DNA from: Coptis chinensis
Taxonomy: Eukaryota > Streptophyta > Magnoliopsida > Ranunculales > Ranunculaceae
DNA: 64,000 nt
Reading direction: 5' to 3'
Assembly: GCA_015680905.1 (NCBI GenBank)
Contig: CM027381.1
Span: 1,069,501 to 1,133,500, forward strand
A program made the position numbers and the translations under genes. The notes beneath the pieces were generated by a model. It was given only the letters and a program-made list of their open reading frames with translations. It was not told the origin of the DNA and searched no databases. Shown in pieces: positions 10,661 through 22,000 of this stretch (position 1 is its first letter; every line of letters begins with the position of its first letter).

Positions 10661-13058
10661 ATCTCCATCTTTGAGAAATTCATCTATCTAGATCTATTGT
10701 GAGATTTACTCCATCTCGTATAGGTCGGAAGGCGGGTGGAAAATGCTTTCTCTATTTGGAGTTATATTCAAGGAGTCAAAATTGTGATCTTTGTCTTCTT
10801 ACATAAGAGGGTATCTACTAGTGTGGGGGCGAGATCGTTGAAAGCACTAATGTAATATACAAAACTCTCAATGGACTTCACTTCTCTTTCTACAGGCAAA
10901 CCTAGTTGTGCCGCTTTTGTCTAAACATGTTAACCTACGAGAAAGATTTCAAAAAAAAAAGTCATTGAGCCATCCGTAATTGATTTGGGCATTGGCGGTT
11001 GCCAAGAAAGGGCATACTAAGATGATGGGAATGGAATCATGAGTAAAACACGTGGACGAGAATAACAAAGTCAACGAGATAGTAAAATCCTAAACTTTAC
11101 TTGAGAATGATCGGCTAATTGCAAAGTCATTTTGGTTGGTTGAAATTTTGTTAGACCTAGTTGGTTGAAATTTTGTTTAGACTAGTTAACACTTTAGCCA
11201 GAGGTCTAATAAAGTAGTTATTCTGAAAGTATCACTTTAAGGTGCATTATGAGATAGAGCGACGGGGTCCTTGTACTTAACAATTCGTTATGTTCAAAAT
11301 AAAGAGAGATATTGTTCAGTTAAGAATGCTTTGTGGGGTATGTTAGTTTTCCTCTTCTTGGTGTACAACTCTTTTAGAAACTTAGCGTGTCCAGGTACAC
11401 TTTTTATAGCAACAAGAAAAGATAGGTTTATAGTCAAATTTTTAAACACTTCCGTAATCTCATCAAAATTCTCGTCCTTTTTAGACACAACTAGTCTCTG
11501 GGGATATGGTGGTTTATCTCTATATTTAGCATAAGGTTCAAAAGTATTATTAGTTTTTGCTTTATCTTTAGTCATTTTCCATCTAGGTGTTCATATTGGA
11601 ACCTCTACAGGTGTAGGATCATCAATTTCTATGGTGGTATTTAGTCAGGTTGTACTTCTTGGTTGTGGTTGGACTAGAACCTACGGTTATAGGGTCTTGG
11701 GTTTATGACAATATTCGGTATGGTTTTCGTTTTGAACTTCCATTTTGCGGGCGATCTGTAAGCATAGTCACTTTTGTTATCAACTACTCTCCCTGAGCGA
11801 AGAGTAGTAGTGATCGCATGTAGGTCCCCTGGGGTTATATTACCATTACACTGAATATTGTTTATTTTGAAGGCGGTGTTTGTTGACTTAGGATTAGGCA
11901 CTGCGTGACCTGGAAACACGCATGTTTGGTTATTATTTTGGTTAAGAAACATGTCAATAACCTTTAGGCACAAAGACTGTGCCATTTGCATCGTTTGTTT
12001 TGATAATATTAGAGTTTTGATCATGCCGATCTTTCATCAAGTTGGAGTTTTGTTGCATAATTTGATTTTGTTTTTCCAACAAGGTCACTACTACTTTGTC
12101 TATAGATGGGTGGACTGAAATTAAGGCTTGTTGAGCGTTCATGTATTGATGTTGATAGTTTTGGGTCATGGGCACTAAACCTCTATTTTGGTCACCTAAG
12201 TTTCTTTGTCCTTGATGTTGACTTAACTGGTTGAAGTGTGATGGTTGTGTATAGACAAAGAAATGATAGAAGTCAAAATGCTCCACGACTAAAGCAGACA
12301 TTACAACGAAAGTAGAGTTAATGTTCATATTTGGAGTGGGTTGTTATTGAACGAGAGAAGGGCATCTACCTTTTTTAGTGAGGGCATCGATAAGAGTTTT
12401 AAGCTCGGGATCAAGTGTAACCTCAAAGAAGAAAAGAGTGGAGGCGGGAAGAGTCGTTACCTCCCCAATTGTTGTTCCTCTTAGATTGATCTTCTAAGAA
12501 TTTATAAGCCTCCAATGCTCCTTTACTAAGAAAACTACCCCGGTCATGATATCTAGAACCTCCTTATGACGACGATGTAAAAGCCCCTTGAAGAAAGCCA
12601 CGAACAAGCGTGTCTTTTCGCAAGATTATGATGCGGGCATTCAATGAGAAGATCGATTGAAGCGATTCGGGCCCTCGAAAAGGATTCATAAAGATTTTGG
12701 CGGAAGAAATGAATCTTTTGAAGCATTTCATCTGTCTTCGTGGAGTGGGTAAAAGCTGTTCCATGAACAATTGAACACGATTAGCCCATGAGTCCACAGA
12801 GTTTGGTGTTTGGGCAGTTAACCAAGACACCGCCTTGTCGGCTAAGGTGAATGGAAACACCCTAAGTTTAACTTGATCCGGACTTACGCTAGGATGATGG
12901 AATGTAGTGAGAACTTGTTCTATCCTACGCATGTGTTGATAATGCTTCTAGTGGTCTAAACCATGGAAAACCGGTAACAAGTTAAATATATTTGGGGGAA
13001 TTTGAAAATCCCCCACTAGGTCTGCAACCGGCTATTCAAGTTCTAGTTCTTTAGCCAT
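10661..13058 (-). pseudogene. Gag-protease region of element B (broken)
   Basis: The minus strand starts at 13058 (MAKELELE), then reads GDFQIPPNIFNLLPVFHGL and QVLTTFHHPSVSPDQVKLRVFPF, which match the Gag of the complete element at 35400-35580. Gag would form the particle that packages element RNA. Downstream are LIECPHHNLAK (frameshifted), an Asn/Gln-rich stretch at 11954-12328, and the linker PPYPQRL...FKNLTINLSF...AKFLKEL at 11294-11575. A retropepsin-like region follows near 10960-11230, where the catalytic DTG codons read GAC CTC TGG. Several stops and frameshifts make this a clear pseudogene. The 5' LTR expected to the right is missing. Confidence 0.75.
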
Positions 13059-13229
13059 TGATAAGTTTAGTGTTTTATAAAAATCTCTAGTTCTTTAGCC
13101 ATTGATGCAGGTGTAGTGTGTAAAATTCTAGATAGGGTCGTATTATTGTGTCTACAAAAAACAAGCCTGATTATACTAGAATTGAAACTCCTCTGATAGA
13201 ATAGGCATTGTTATTGGAAATGCATTGTT

Positions 13230-13600
13230 ATTCAAGTAGTTTCAATATTATCTTCGCCACAAAATATTAGTAATGGTTATCTTGCTTTGACACAAAAGCG
13301 TGACAATCAACAGTAACAGATATTAGTCACGTTTGATTTCCGTTACAAAATTTAGTCACGGATACTATACGTTACTGAAATTAATTTCAGTGACATATAA
13401 AAACCGTTACAATTCATTACCAACGGTTACTAATTTTGCACAACGTTTGTTTGCAACTGATAAAGTGTTGGTATTTTCCCTTTCTGACATTTTATAACCG
13501 TTACTAATTTTCCATTCCTAACGGTTATATATCCGTTACTAATGATTTACATTCCTAACGGTTTTGTATCCGTTACTAATGATTTCTCATTTATTAAAAA
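13230..13600 (+). repeat. Dense repeats of CCGTTACTAAT / AACGGTTACTAAT words
   Basis: Over about 370 bp the words CGTTACTAAT, AACGGTTA and GTTAC recur in both orientations with irregular 20-40 bp spacing. Such arrays resemble the subterminal repeats of CACTA-type DNA transposons. I see no clean CACTA terminus or target duplication, so the class is only suspected. This block sits just where element B loses its 5' end. Confidence 0.4.
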
Positions 13601-13814
13601 AAAAAGGTTTTTCTAGCCCTTTTATATGTGGGGCCACTTGCACCTGCACCCTTTTTAGTCTACAATGTACCAATTAAATTCTTCCATTCATCAATAACTC
13701 AATCTAGCAATTAAATTATTCTATTCATCCACAACGAAAAGTAATGAAAAACAACATAGATGTTCTAATATACCGACCAACCAAGTAAAATAGCAAAGTT
13801 TACACGAGGAGGGG

Positions 13815-14866
13815 CGTTTTCTTGCGTGAAGTTAGTTCCCTATTTGCTAATATTATTGCACTTGGATTTGAAAGTGGTGGCACACTCCAAAGGTATACTT
13901 CTCCATTACTATATCCAACAACGACTTTACTTCCAGAGGGGCATGCCCATCATGAAGAAATAACTTTCTTTGTTTCATTGGATAATGACTGCATGTTTCG
14001 ACCCATAAGAAGAATTCCCTTACTTTCTTCAAGTCCCCATAATACAATAAGACTCTTAGCCATTGGTTTTTCAAGTCCCCATAATACAACAAGACTGCAT
14101 TGTCATAGTAAATTTAATTTATTTGCACATAAGAAAGAAAACTCCTCAAGTTAAACTGAAATTAAGTGTCACACTAGATTCATAGATATCATCCAGCACT
14201 CAGTCCTAAAATAGGTGCCACAACAGTAGAATGCTTTCATAAGGAACAAAAATAGAACTAGAAGAAAAGAAAAAAAATCTTGTTTCGCACTAAGCTTCTA
14301 TTATAAGCGAAGTGCTAAGTTGTATTGCTTCCAAATTTATATCTAGGAGAGTTATGTTTCACCGATCAAAGGAGAGATCGAGGACTGATCACATTTACGG
14401 TCGTAAGATTGAAACTTACGATTACAAATGGCTAGACAAACCGGTTATAAAATAAAGCGTGTGGAAGTTCATTTTGAATTATTGATATAGTTGAAATTGG
14501 ATATTTGTCTTTTCAATTTTCTAAATTCTAACACACACTCCTTAACATACCAGTAATTGCTATGAACAATGGAAGATGGTACACACTTATGTGGGGCTTC
14601 TAAGAATCATTCTTTGTTTGTAATTTTTCAATGCATTTTGATGAACCTCAGATAAAAGAATTTAAGAATAAGAATTCTACATGTGAAAATGTATATATCA
14701 TTATTCATTGAAATAGAACTAACAGGAAAACGAACAAGGTCTCAAATGAGTGTGTTTCTCACCGTGAGATGCTGAAAGAGGAATTCTATAATTCATCTGT
14801 ACTAAATGATATTTGGCAAGATCAAGCTTCAGAATTGATATATTTCCACCAGAATCTCCGATATAC
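13815..14866 (-). pseudogene. Tomosyn/LLGL-like WD40 protein gene fragment (two exons, nonsense mutation)
   Basis: Two minus-strand exons are recognisable. Exon 14866-14763 is bounded by TGTAG at its start and GTGAG after its end, and reads YIGDSGGNISILKLD ... VQMNYRIPLSASHG. After an intron of about 668 bp comes exon 14094 to about 13815: IVLWGLEESKG ... WACPSGSKVVVGYSNGEVYLWSVP. Both match WD40 blades of plant tomosyn-like (lethal giant larvae homologue) proteins, which bind SNAREs and act in vesicle exocytosis. In the second exon the codon before WACP, normally Cys, is TGA (13950-13952). A short duplication (VLWGLE twice) also disrupts the exon start. The flanking exons of this large gene are not found, so it is a fragment. 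Confidence 0.65.
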
Positions 14867-14919
14867 CTACAGTGTTGCAGTATGTCTCTAGTTACATAGT
14901 TACATAAGATAATTAAGAA

Positions 14920-15133
14920 CTTTGAAATCCTACATAACGTTTGGATAGTCCAATTATGATATGAACAAAGAATATTCATAGCTCATGACTATTAACATTG
15001 ATTGTTCATAGTATGTACAATATGGACTATGAACACTCATTGTTCATAGCTACCGAACTATGAGCAATCACTGTTCATAGTCCAATTGTGATATGAACAA
15101 AAAATGTTCATAACTTATGACTATGAACAATCA
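14920..15133 (+). repeat. Repeats of TTCATAG / CTATGAAC words
   Basis: A unit of roughly 70-110 bp built from GTCCAATTRTGATATGAACAAARAATRTTCATA and short inverted CTATGAAC/GTTCATAG words is repeated, with near-palindromic pieces. No coding potential. It ends where the CGATATATCG-type element begins. Confidence 0.5.
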
Positions 15134-15360
15134 TAGCCCAAAATATCGCCGATATATATCGTTTTTTTGGAACACCGACATAGATTTATTCGATATATCT
15201 CAACCGAATATTGAAACCTTTTTTTCCGGATATACATCGCAATTTCTGATATAACGATATATATCGACTGATATATCCGATATAAATTGTTAACTTTGAC
15301 TGATATTGTTGACTTTGACTAAATATTATTGACTTTGACCGATATTGTTGACGATATAAT
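15134..15360 (+). mobile_element. Partial copy of the CGATATATCG-rich MITE
   Basis: It starts AGCCCAAAATATCGCCGATATATATCG and follows the same order of words as the complete element at 17408-17759, including GAATATTGAA and a run of T. The right terminal inverted repeat is missing, and the end is replaced by repeats of TTGACTTTGAC. It is probably a truncated relative of the complete copy. Confidence 0.55.
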
Positions 15361-16500
15361 CAACAATTATACATGCAAAGGATAAAAAAAGAATCCCAAT
15401 ACACAAAACATGCGAAAACAAATGAATCTCTTCGGATATTCTTGGATCGTTAAGTATGAAGCCATAACATAGATGTACACTTGTCATAAATTGCACAAAT
15501 CATGGATTTTTCATTTCATGCCGAGTCAAAATATAATGGTTTATTATAGAGATTATTATTACATAGAAGAAAAGTAGATTATTATTACTTAAAATGAAAA
15601 CCTTAGAATGTGAGAATGAGGTGTATACTATGCTAGTTAATTATTTACCTATTAGGGAGGGGGCAGTGGCATCTGAATCTCGAATCAAGTATAATAAACA
15701 CATTTCACATACCTTTGATACGAATCCAATTACCAGCAAAGCACTTCACAGGTACTAATAATTCTGCAACCAAAAGAAGAGCTTGGGGATCATAAATATT
15801 AATTTACTTCTGGATTAAACAGTTCACAGTTAAAACGTCTTAAAATTAGTCAAATAGATGAAGCTAATTAGCCCGAATAACAGTCCCATTTGATAACAAT
15901 ATATCAGGCACAAGGTTCATGAAAAAAAGTTTAGCATGTGGATGGATGGAATGCAGCCCAAAAAATTGACAGAAACAGACCAACTGGACAACTTAATTTC
16001 AGTCACACTACATAAGATAAAACAAACTGAAGTTCACCTAATAATAACAGGGCATCATAACTGATAAGAATATCATCAACATAAAGAATAACATGAAAGC
16101 TTCACGTAACAGTCAATACAAGTTGGTCCAAGTTTAGAGCAGTAGAGAAGGAAGTACCATTCGTAGCAGAAAGTTTGCATTTACTGTATTGACTCTTGAA
16201 CCAGATTCGTGCAATGAACACGTGAAGGAAACCTACACAAAATTCAATCAGACACTGTATCAAACAATTGGGGATTAAGTCAACCCAAACAGTAACAATT
16301 AAATGGGCAAAATTTGTAATAATAAATAAGCCATTAGAGGATTGGTAAAGTAATCAGAGTTTATCGTCAATCAGAATTAAATTAGAAGAACTTAAAGTGC
16401 TCCCTTCCATCTTTCGACTAAGGTAAAGAGAAAATTGGCAACGAATCAAATAAAGTAATGGGGATAAAAGAGCATACCTTGAGGTCATACTACTAAAAGT
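15361..16500. other. Mostly anonymous sequence with two candidate minus-strand exons
   Basis: Two short minus-strand stretches look like exons. 15763-15713 is bounded by TTGCAG and GTATGTG and reads LLVPVKCFAGNWIRIK; its open frame extends upstream to about 15800. 16232-16120 is bounded by TGTAG and GTATTG and reads FLHVFIARIWFKSQYSKC and about 20 more residues. I do not recognise either protein. They lie upstream of the tomosyn-like exons on the same strand but do not match the part of that protein I would expect. The rest has no visible gene. Confidence 0.3.
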
Positions 16501-17100
16501 AGTTGTGATTTGGATGACAGACGTGCTCATTTTCTAGTGTTGTATAATATAGGTTTGATGGTCACGTGTAGAGTGGGATGACAGGTTCGGGGAGAAGAGA
16601 TCAAATCCTCCCTCTGGAGGAGTGGTGTTTGTGATAATATGTATTTACTGATATACCCCTGGTTATAAATAGACGATTCGGTTGTTGAAGAGGACAAAAT
16701 CGGCAATTGAATAATTGTACTGTTAGTATGAACTATGAATGGGTGACCCGGATTTGGCATTTTGGGCAGTTGATTTGGAAAACTTCAAACGGCCATAACT
16801 TTGGACTGGGATGTCCGATCGGGGCGAATTTTTTTTTGATTCGGGGTGTTTTTTCGAGGGCTACGCCGCGGCAAAATGCCGTAGGCGTTTTGGACCCCAA
16901 ATTTCACCAAATTAGGGCATTCTGGTGGTTCAAAACTCACTTTTTAGCACTCGCGGGTGGATTCCACAGAGTATTTGCCGACTTTAGAGCGTAACGAACC
17001 AAATCAGCCGAAACCGGGCACAAGACAAGTAATCTAAGTGTATGTTCTTAGACAACGGCCGGTGGTCGCCTAATAATTTGGAAGTCCAAGGACATTCTGG
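16501..17100. other. Anonymous region, possibly LTR-derived
   Basis: GC content is higher than in the neighbours (for example the palindromic words around 16850-16890, CTACGCCGCGGCAAAATGCCGTAGG). The open frame at 16707-16994 has no recognisable domain and starts in an AT-rich stretch. It may be old LTR sequence, but no termini or partner were found. No gene is called. Confidence 0.3.
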
Positions 17101-17144
17101 CGAGGGTTAGATGGTTAATTGTTTACTCCATCTGTTGTAAAGAT

Positions 17145-17250
17145 GTAAGAGCTCAAGTGGTGTTGGGTCTACACCACAACAGTGAGTGTCCAGGTTCAAT
17201 TCCCACAACAAGCTATAATTCTCTTTTAACTCATTTTTTTTTTTTATCAT
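17145..17250 (+). mobile_element. tRNA-like (SINE-like) sequence
   Basis: GAGCTCAAGTGG (17149-17160) resembles a Pol III A box, and GGTTCAATTCC (17193-17203) is one base from a consensus B box (GGTTCGANTCC). The B box starts 44 bp after the A box starts, close to the spacing in tRNA genes. A T-run follows near 17230-17250. The sequence does not fold into a convincing tRNA acceptor stem, so a tRNA-derived SINE remnant is more likely than a functional tRNA. Confidence 0.35.
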
Positions 17251-17407
17251 TATTTCCTTGTAGAAAAATCTATACAAAAAAAGGCACAATAAGAAGGTAA
17301 TATATTGCAACCCTTGGCGACTAAGAAGGTAATCAAAACTCAAATACAAAGTCTGCCGACTGCCCAAATGATGCTGCAACAGCACAAAATGGACAAGGTA
17401 GACTTAA

Positions 17408-17759
17408 CCAAGGCCCAAAATATCCCCGATATATCTCGGTAAATTGGCACACCAATATCGATATTTTTGATATATCCACCGAATATTGAATCCCTTTTTT
17501 CCGATATATATCGAAATTTCCAATATGAAACTTTATATCGCCGATATAATCGATATTTCTGATATAATCGATATATATCGGTTGACTTTTTAACTATTTT
17601 TTAATATAAATCCGATATTTCTAATATATTTCTGATATTTCCGATATTTTAAATAGTTTGGACTGGTCACCAAAAAAATAGATATATCCGATATATCCGA
17701 TATATATCGCTTTTTTGGTACACCGATATATGAACCGATATCGAAATTTTGGGCCTTGG
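17408..17759 (+). mobile_element. Complete CGATATATCG-rich MITE, 352 bp
   Basis: It has 14-bp perfect terminal inverted repeats, CCAAGGCCCAAAAT at the left and ATTTTGGGCCTTGG at the right, flanked on both sides by ACTTAA (17402-17407 and 17760-17765). Its interior is full of CGATAT/ATATCG words and could fold back on itself. It has no transposase, so it is non-autonomous. A 6-bp duplication does not identify a superfamily. The ORF at 17590-17808 runs through it and is not a gene. Confidence 0.8.
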
Positions 17760-17765
17760 ACTTAA

Positions 17766-18482
17766 CAAGTCCATCCAAAATGATTAGAGTGTTCATTCCA
17801 TGCAGCATTTGTTGACCACAACTTTATTGGTGTGACTTGACGTGAGCCAAAAACAACATACCACCAAAGATTCCGCCATGTCACAAACAGCATGAAAACA
17901 TGTTTGATTGAGTCATAAGATGGGAGGTCGTACACATTCCCTAATCTAGGCTGGATTGTTTGGCATCCGAATTGAGTACAAACGTTACCACATCTGCCTT
18001 AACCCAGCTGTGGATCGGTTGGCATCCACGTCTCTATGAATATATCCGTCTCTCTTTCTAGCCCATGTTCTATGCATCTTAACCCCCCGTGTAAGTAAAA
18101 GAGAAAAAATTACGAGTTGTGATTTATGAACAAACTGACGTCGCACTATTTACCTCTGCAATATGGGTGGTTGCACTATCATGTTGCCCTATCAAACTGT
18201 TACTGTCAACTACCAAACTGCCACGTCAGTTTGTTCACAATTGTTTGTTCATAGTAGTTTGTTCATATAGAATTTTTGAAACTCTACTTACTTATAAACT
18301 AAGGTCCTCATAATGAGAAAGTGGCATTTTATAGTTGTAAGACTGTCCTTTTCTGCATGAAGTCGTTAATGATTGTCATCCGTTACGCCTTTGGAACAAC
18401 TTAAGCTTGGCCTCACGAGTTGTTCGTCGGTTGAACTTTGTCGACTTCTTTGTGTTGTTAATGCCTTTGGTTGAAGTAGCTT
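17766..18482. repeat. Anonymous region with a 15-bp inverted repeat
   Basis: Exact inverted arms TGAACAAACTGACGT (18127-18141) and ACGTCAGTTTGTTCA (18223-18237) enclose 81 bp. They could be the ends of a very small foldback element, although no target duplication is clear. The rest (17766-18110 and 18240-18480) has no visible gene. The short ORF 18119-18313 overlaps the foldback. Confidence 0.4.
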
Positions 18483-18636
18483 TGATACTTAGATATCGTT
18501 TATCGCCTTAAGGCGTATAGTAAGTAGGTAGTACATTATATTTATGTTTAGAAACTTATATTGGACACATAGTGCATTGAATATAATATACCTACCGACT
18601 AGGCGTAGTATAAACGATCCTGCGTCTTAAGTATCA
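18483..18636. repeat. 154-bp imperfect hairpin element
   Basis: The left arm TGATACTTAGATATCGTTTA...AAGTAGGTA pairs with the right arm TACCTACCGACTAGGCG...TAAACGAT...TTAAGTATCA over about 60 bp with a few bulges. It lies immediately before the repeated junction that bounds the short-unit array. A foldback MITE or structured spacer sequence is possible. No coding potential. Confidence 0.45.
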
Positions 18637-18654
18637 TATTACGAAGTGTCAAAA

Positions 18655-18800
18655 GCGGTTACCACTTTCGATATTGCCATCGATGTTGCCACCACTTTCG
18701 ATGTTGCCATCGCCCCACCACCACCACCCGGCCATTACGGGCGGGACCTCGGGTTTTAAACTTGGGTTGGGAATAGAATTGGGAGGGACAAATGGGTAAC
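18655..18800 (-). repeat. Left copy of the 25S-end/spacer junction repeat
   Basis: It is homologous in direct orientation to 23990-24110: AAGCGGTT, CCACTTTCG.TGTTGCC, a CCACCACC run, GACCTC.G.TTTTAAA, CTTGGGTTGGGAA, GGGAGGGAC. In the right copy GGGAGGGAC is the complement of the 3' end of 25S rRNA. The left copy therefore seems to carry the same rRNA-end/spacer boundary, cut off after a few bases. The ORF 18649-18939 on the minus strand crosses it and is not called. Confidence 0.6.
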
Positions 18801-19099
18801 TTCCTTGCGTTGTGTTCCGTTGAGCTCTCATCTTAATACACATCGAGAGAGGATCAATATATCGGTAACCAATATCTACCGGGGCCATATCCCCCATACA
18901 CGGCCACATATATAGCGTTTCGAAGACATTTCGCAACATGATGCTGCTACTTGACTTTCACACCAGTATGTGCCCGCCTAGCCAATTTGTATGCGGCTTA
19001 AAACGCTGTGGAATGGAATAGGAAGAATTTCGTACACATATGGCATCATCGGGAACCAATCGAGGCAACCAATATCAATCGGGGGCGATCCCCATCAAA
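18801..19099. other. Anonymous spacer before the short-unit array
   Basis: Unique-looking sequence with no recognised gene. It includes the start of the longest array ORF (ATG at 19040), but only about 80 bases precede the first array units, and codon composition there gives no sign of a real N-terminus. Confidence 0.4.
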
Positions 19100-22000
19100 G
19101 GCGGAAGGGCCAAAATGGTGAATGAAGCGTCCAAGCGCAGCGTGGAAAGCATCAAAGCGTCTATGCAAAGCAGCATCAAAGCATCAGCGCAAAGCGTCAG
19201 CGTCAAGCATCAAAGCGTCAGCGCCCGCCCAGCATCCAGCGCGCATCAAAGCATTCCAGCAAGCATCAAATGCGCCAGCTTCAAGCATCAAAGCGTCAGC
19301 GTCAGCGTCCGCAATCATCAAGCGTCAAGCGTCAAAGCATCAGCGTCAAGCGTCCGTCCGCCAGCATGGCAGCATCCAGCAAAGCGCATCCAGCGTCAGC
19401 CAATATCCAAGCGTCAAGCAAGCATCAGCGCCAAGCGGGCAAAGCATCAGCGTCAAAGTCAAAGCATCCAGCATCAAGCATCCAAAGCAAAGCGCCAAAA
19501 GCGTCAAAGCGTCAAAGCGTCATCAGCGTCCAAGCGTCATCAAAGCGTCAAAAAGCGTCAGCGCCAAGCATCGTCAGCGCGTCAAAGCGTCCAGCGCGTC
19601 CAAGCGTCAAAGCATCAAAGCATCAAAGCGTCGTGCATCAGCGTCAAATCGTCAAAGCGTCCAAGCGCCAAGCATCGCCCAGCATCAAAGCGTCCAAAGC
19701 GTCAAAGCGTCCAAAGTCAAAGCGTCAAAGCATCAAAGCGTCAAGCGTCCAAAGCATCAAAGCGTCAAAGCGTCCAAGCGTCAAAGCGTCAAAGCGTCAT
19801 CAGCATCAAAGCGTCAAAGCGTCAGCATCAAAGTCAAAGCATCAAAGCGTCAAAGCATCAAAGCGTCAAAGCGTCCAAAGCATCAAAGCGTCAAAGCATC
19901 AAAGCGTCAGCGCCAAAGCATCAAAGTCAGCATCAAAGCGTCAAGCATCAAAATCCAGCATCAGCGTCAGCGTCAATCAAGCATCCAGCGTCCAAAGCGT
20001 CAGCGTCAAAAGCGTCAGCATCAAAGCGTCAAAGCATCAAAGCGTCAAAGCGTCAGCGCATCCAAGCGTCAAAGCATCAAAGCATCAAAGCGTCAGCATC
20101 CATCAAAGCATCAAAGCATCAGCGTCAAGCCAAAAAAGCGTCCAGCAGCAAGCATCAAAGCGTCAAGCATCAAAGCGTCAAAGCGTCCAAAGCGTCAAAG
20201 CATCCAGCATCCAAAGCGTCAAAAGCATCCAAGCGTCCGCAAAGCATCAAAGCATCAAAGCATCAAAGCAAAGCATCAAAGCGTCCAAAGCATCAAAGCA
20301 AAATCAGCATCCAAGCGTCAATCAGCAAAGCGTCAGCGTCCAAGCGTCAAGCGTCCAAGCGTCCAAAGCGTCCAAAGCATCAAAGCGTCAAAGCGTCCAA
20401 TCAAAGCGTCCAAAGCATCAAAGCGTCAAAGCGTCAAAGCATCAAAGCATCAAAGCGTCAAAAAACATCAAAGCGTCAAAGCATCCAAAGCATCAAAGCG
20501 TCAGCGTCCAAAGCGTCAATCAAAGCGTCAAAGCAAAGCGTCCAAAGCGTCAAGCGTCCAGCATCAAAGCGTCAAAGCGTCAAAGCGTCAGCAAGCATCA
20601 AAGCATCAAGCATCAAAGCGTCAAAGCGTCAGCATCCGTCATCCAGCCAGCGTCCAAAGCAAAGCATCAAAGCATCAAAGCAAGCATCAAAGCGTCAAAG
20701 CGTCAAGCGTCATCAAATCAAAGCCAAAGCGTCCAGCGTCCCATCCAAAGCAAAGCGTCGTCCCAGCGTCAAAGCAAAGCGTCAAAGCGTCAAAGCGTCA
20801 AAGCATCAAAGCATCAAAGCGTCAAAGCATCCAAAGCATCAAAGCATCCAGCAGCAAGCATCAAAGCGTCAAAGCGTCAAAGCGTCAAAGCGTCAAAGCA
20901 TCAGCGCGTCCAAGCGTCCAAAAGCATCAAAGCGTCCAAGCGTCCAGCGCATCGTCAAAGCGTCCAAAGCATCCAAGGCGTCCAAGCATCAAAGCATCAA
21001 AGCGTCAGCGCCAAAGCATCAAAGCGTCCAAGCGTCCAGCATCAAGCGTCAAAGCGTCAAGCGTCCAGCAGCATCAGCGTCAGCAGCAAGCATCAGCGTC
21101 AAGCGTCCAAAGCATCATCAAAGCGTCAGCGTCAAAGCATCAAAGCGTCAAGCGTCAAGCATCAGCAAAGCGTCAAAGCATCCAAAGCATCAAAGCGTCC
21201 AAAAAGCATCAAAGCATCAAAGCGTCAGCAGCATCCAGCGTCCAAAGCGTCAAAGCGTCAAAGCGTCAAAGCATCAAAGCGTCAAAGCATCCAAAGCATC
21301 AAGCGTCAAAGCATCAAAGCGTCCAAGCATCAAAAAGCGTCCAAGCATCCAAGCATCAAAGCGTCGTCGCGCCAAAGCGTCCAAAGCATCAAAGCATCAA
21401 AGCGTCAAAGCGCCAAGCATCCAAAGCATCAAGCATCCAAAGCATCAAAGCATCAAAGCATCAAAGCGTCAAAGTCAAAGCAGCGCATCAAAGCGTCCCA
21501 AAGCATCAAAGTCAAGCATCAAGCATCAAAGCGTCCAGCGTCAAGCATCCAAGCATCAGCGTCAGCGTCAAGCATCAAAGCGTCAAGCAGCCAAGCATCA
21601 AAGCGTCCAAAGCATCCAAAGCATCCAAAGCATCAAGCGTCGTCAAAGCATCCAAGCGTCAAGCATCAAAGCGTCCAAAGCATCAAAGCGTCAGCGCGTC
21701 AAGCATCAGCATCAAAGCGTCAAAGCAGCAAAGCGTCAAAGCGTCCAAGCGTCAAAGTCCAAAGCAAAGCGTCAAAGCATCAAAGCGTCAAAGCGTCCAG
21801 CGTCCAAAGCGTCCAAAGCATCAAAGCGTCAAAGCGTCAAAGCATCAAAGCGTCAAGCATCAAAGCGTCAAAGCGTCAAAGCAGCATCATCAAAGCGTCA
21901 GCGCCAGCAAGCATCAAGCGTCCAAGCGCCCGTCAGCATCAAAGCATCAAGCAAGCGTCAAGCATCCAAAGTCGTCAAAGCATCCAAAGCGTCCAAGCAT

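Noticed and set aside
13853..14092. 79-codon minus-strand ORF as a gene
   Set aside because: The WD40 similarity lies in a different frame of the same strand; this ORF is its shadow.
17145..17215. Functional tRNA gene
   Set aside because: A- and B-box-like words exist, but no acceptor stem or anticodon arm can be drawn.
18649..18939. 96-codon minus-strand ORF
   Set aside because: It crosses the duplicated 25S-end/spacer junction and has no conserved counterpart at 23990-24110.
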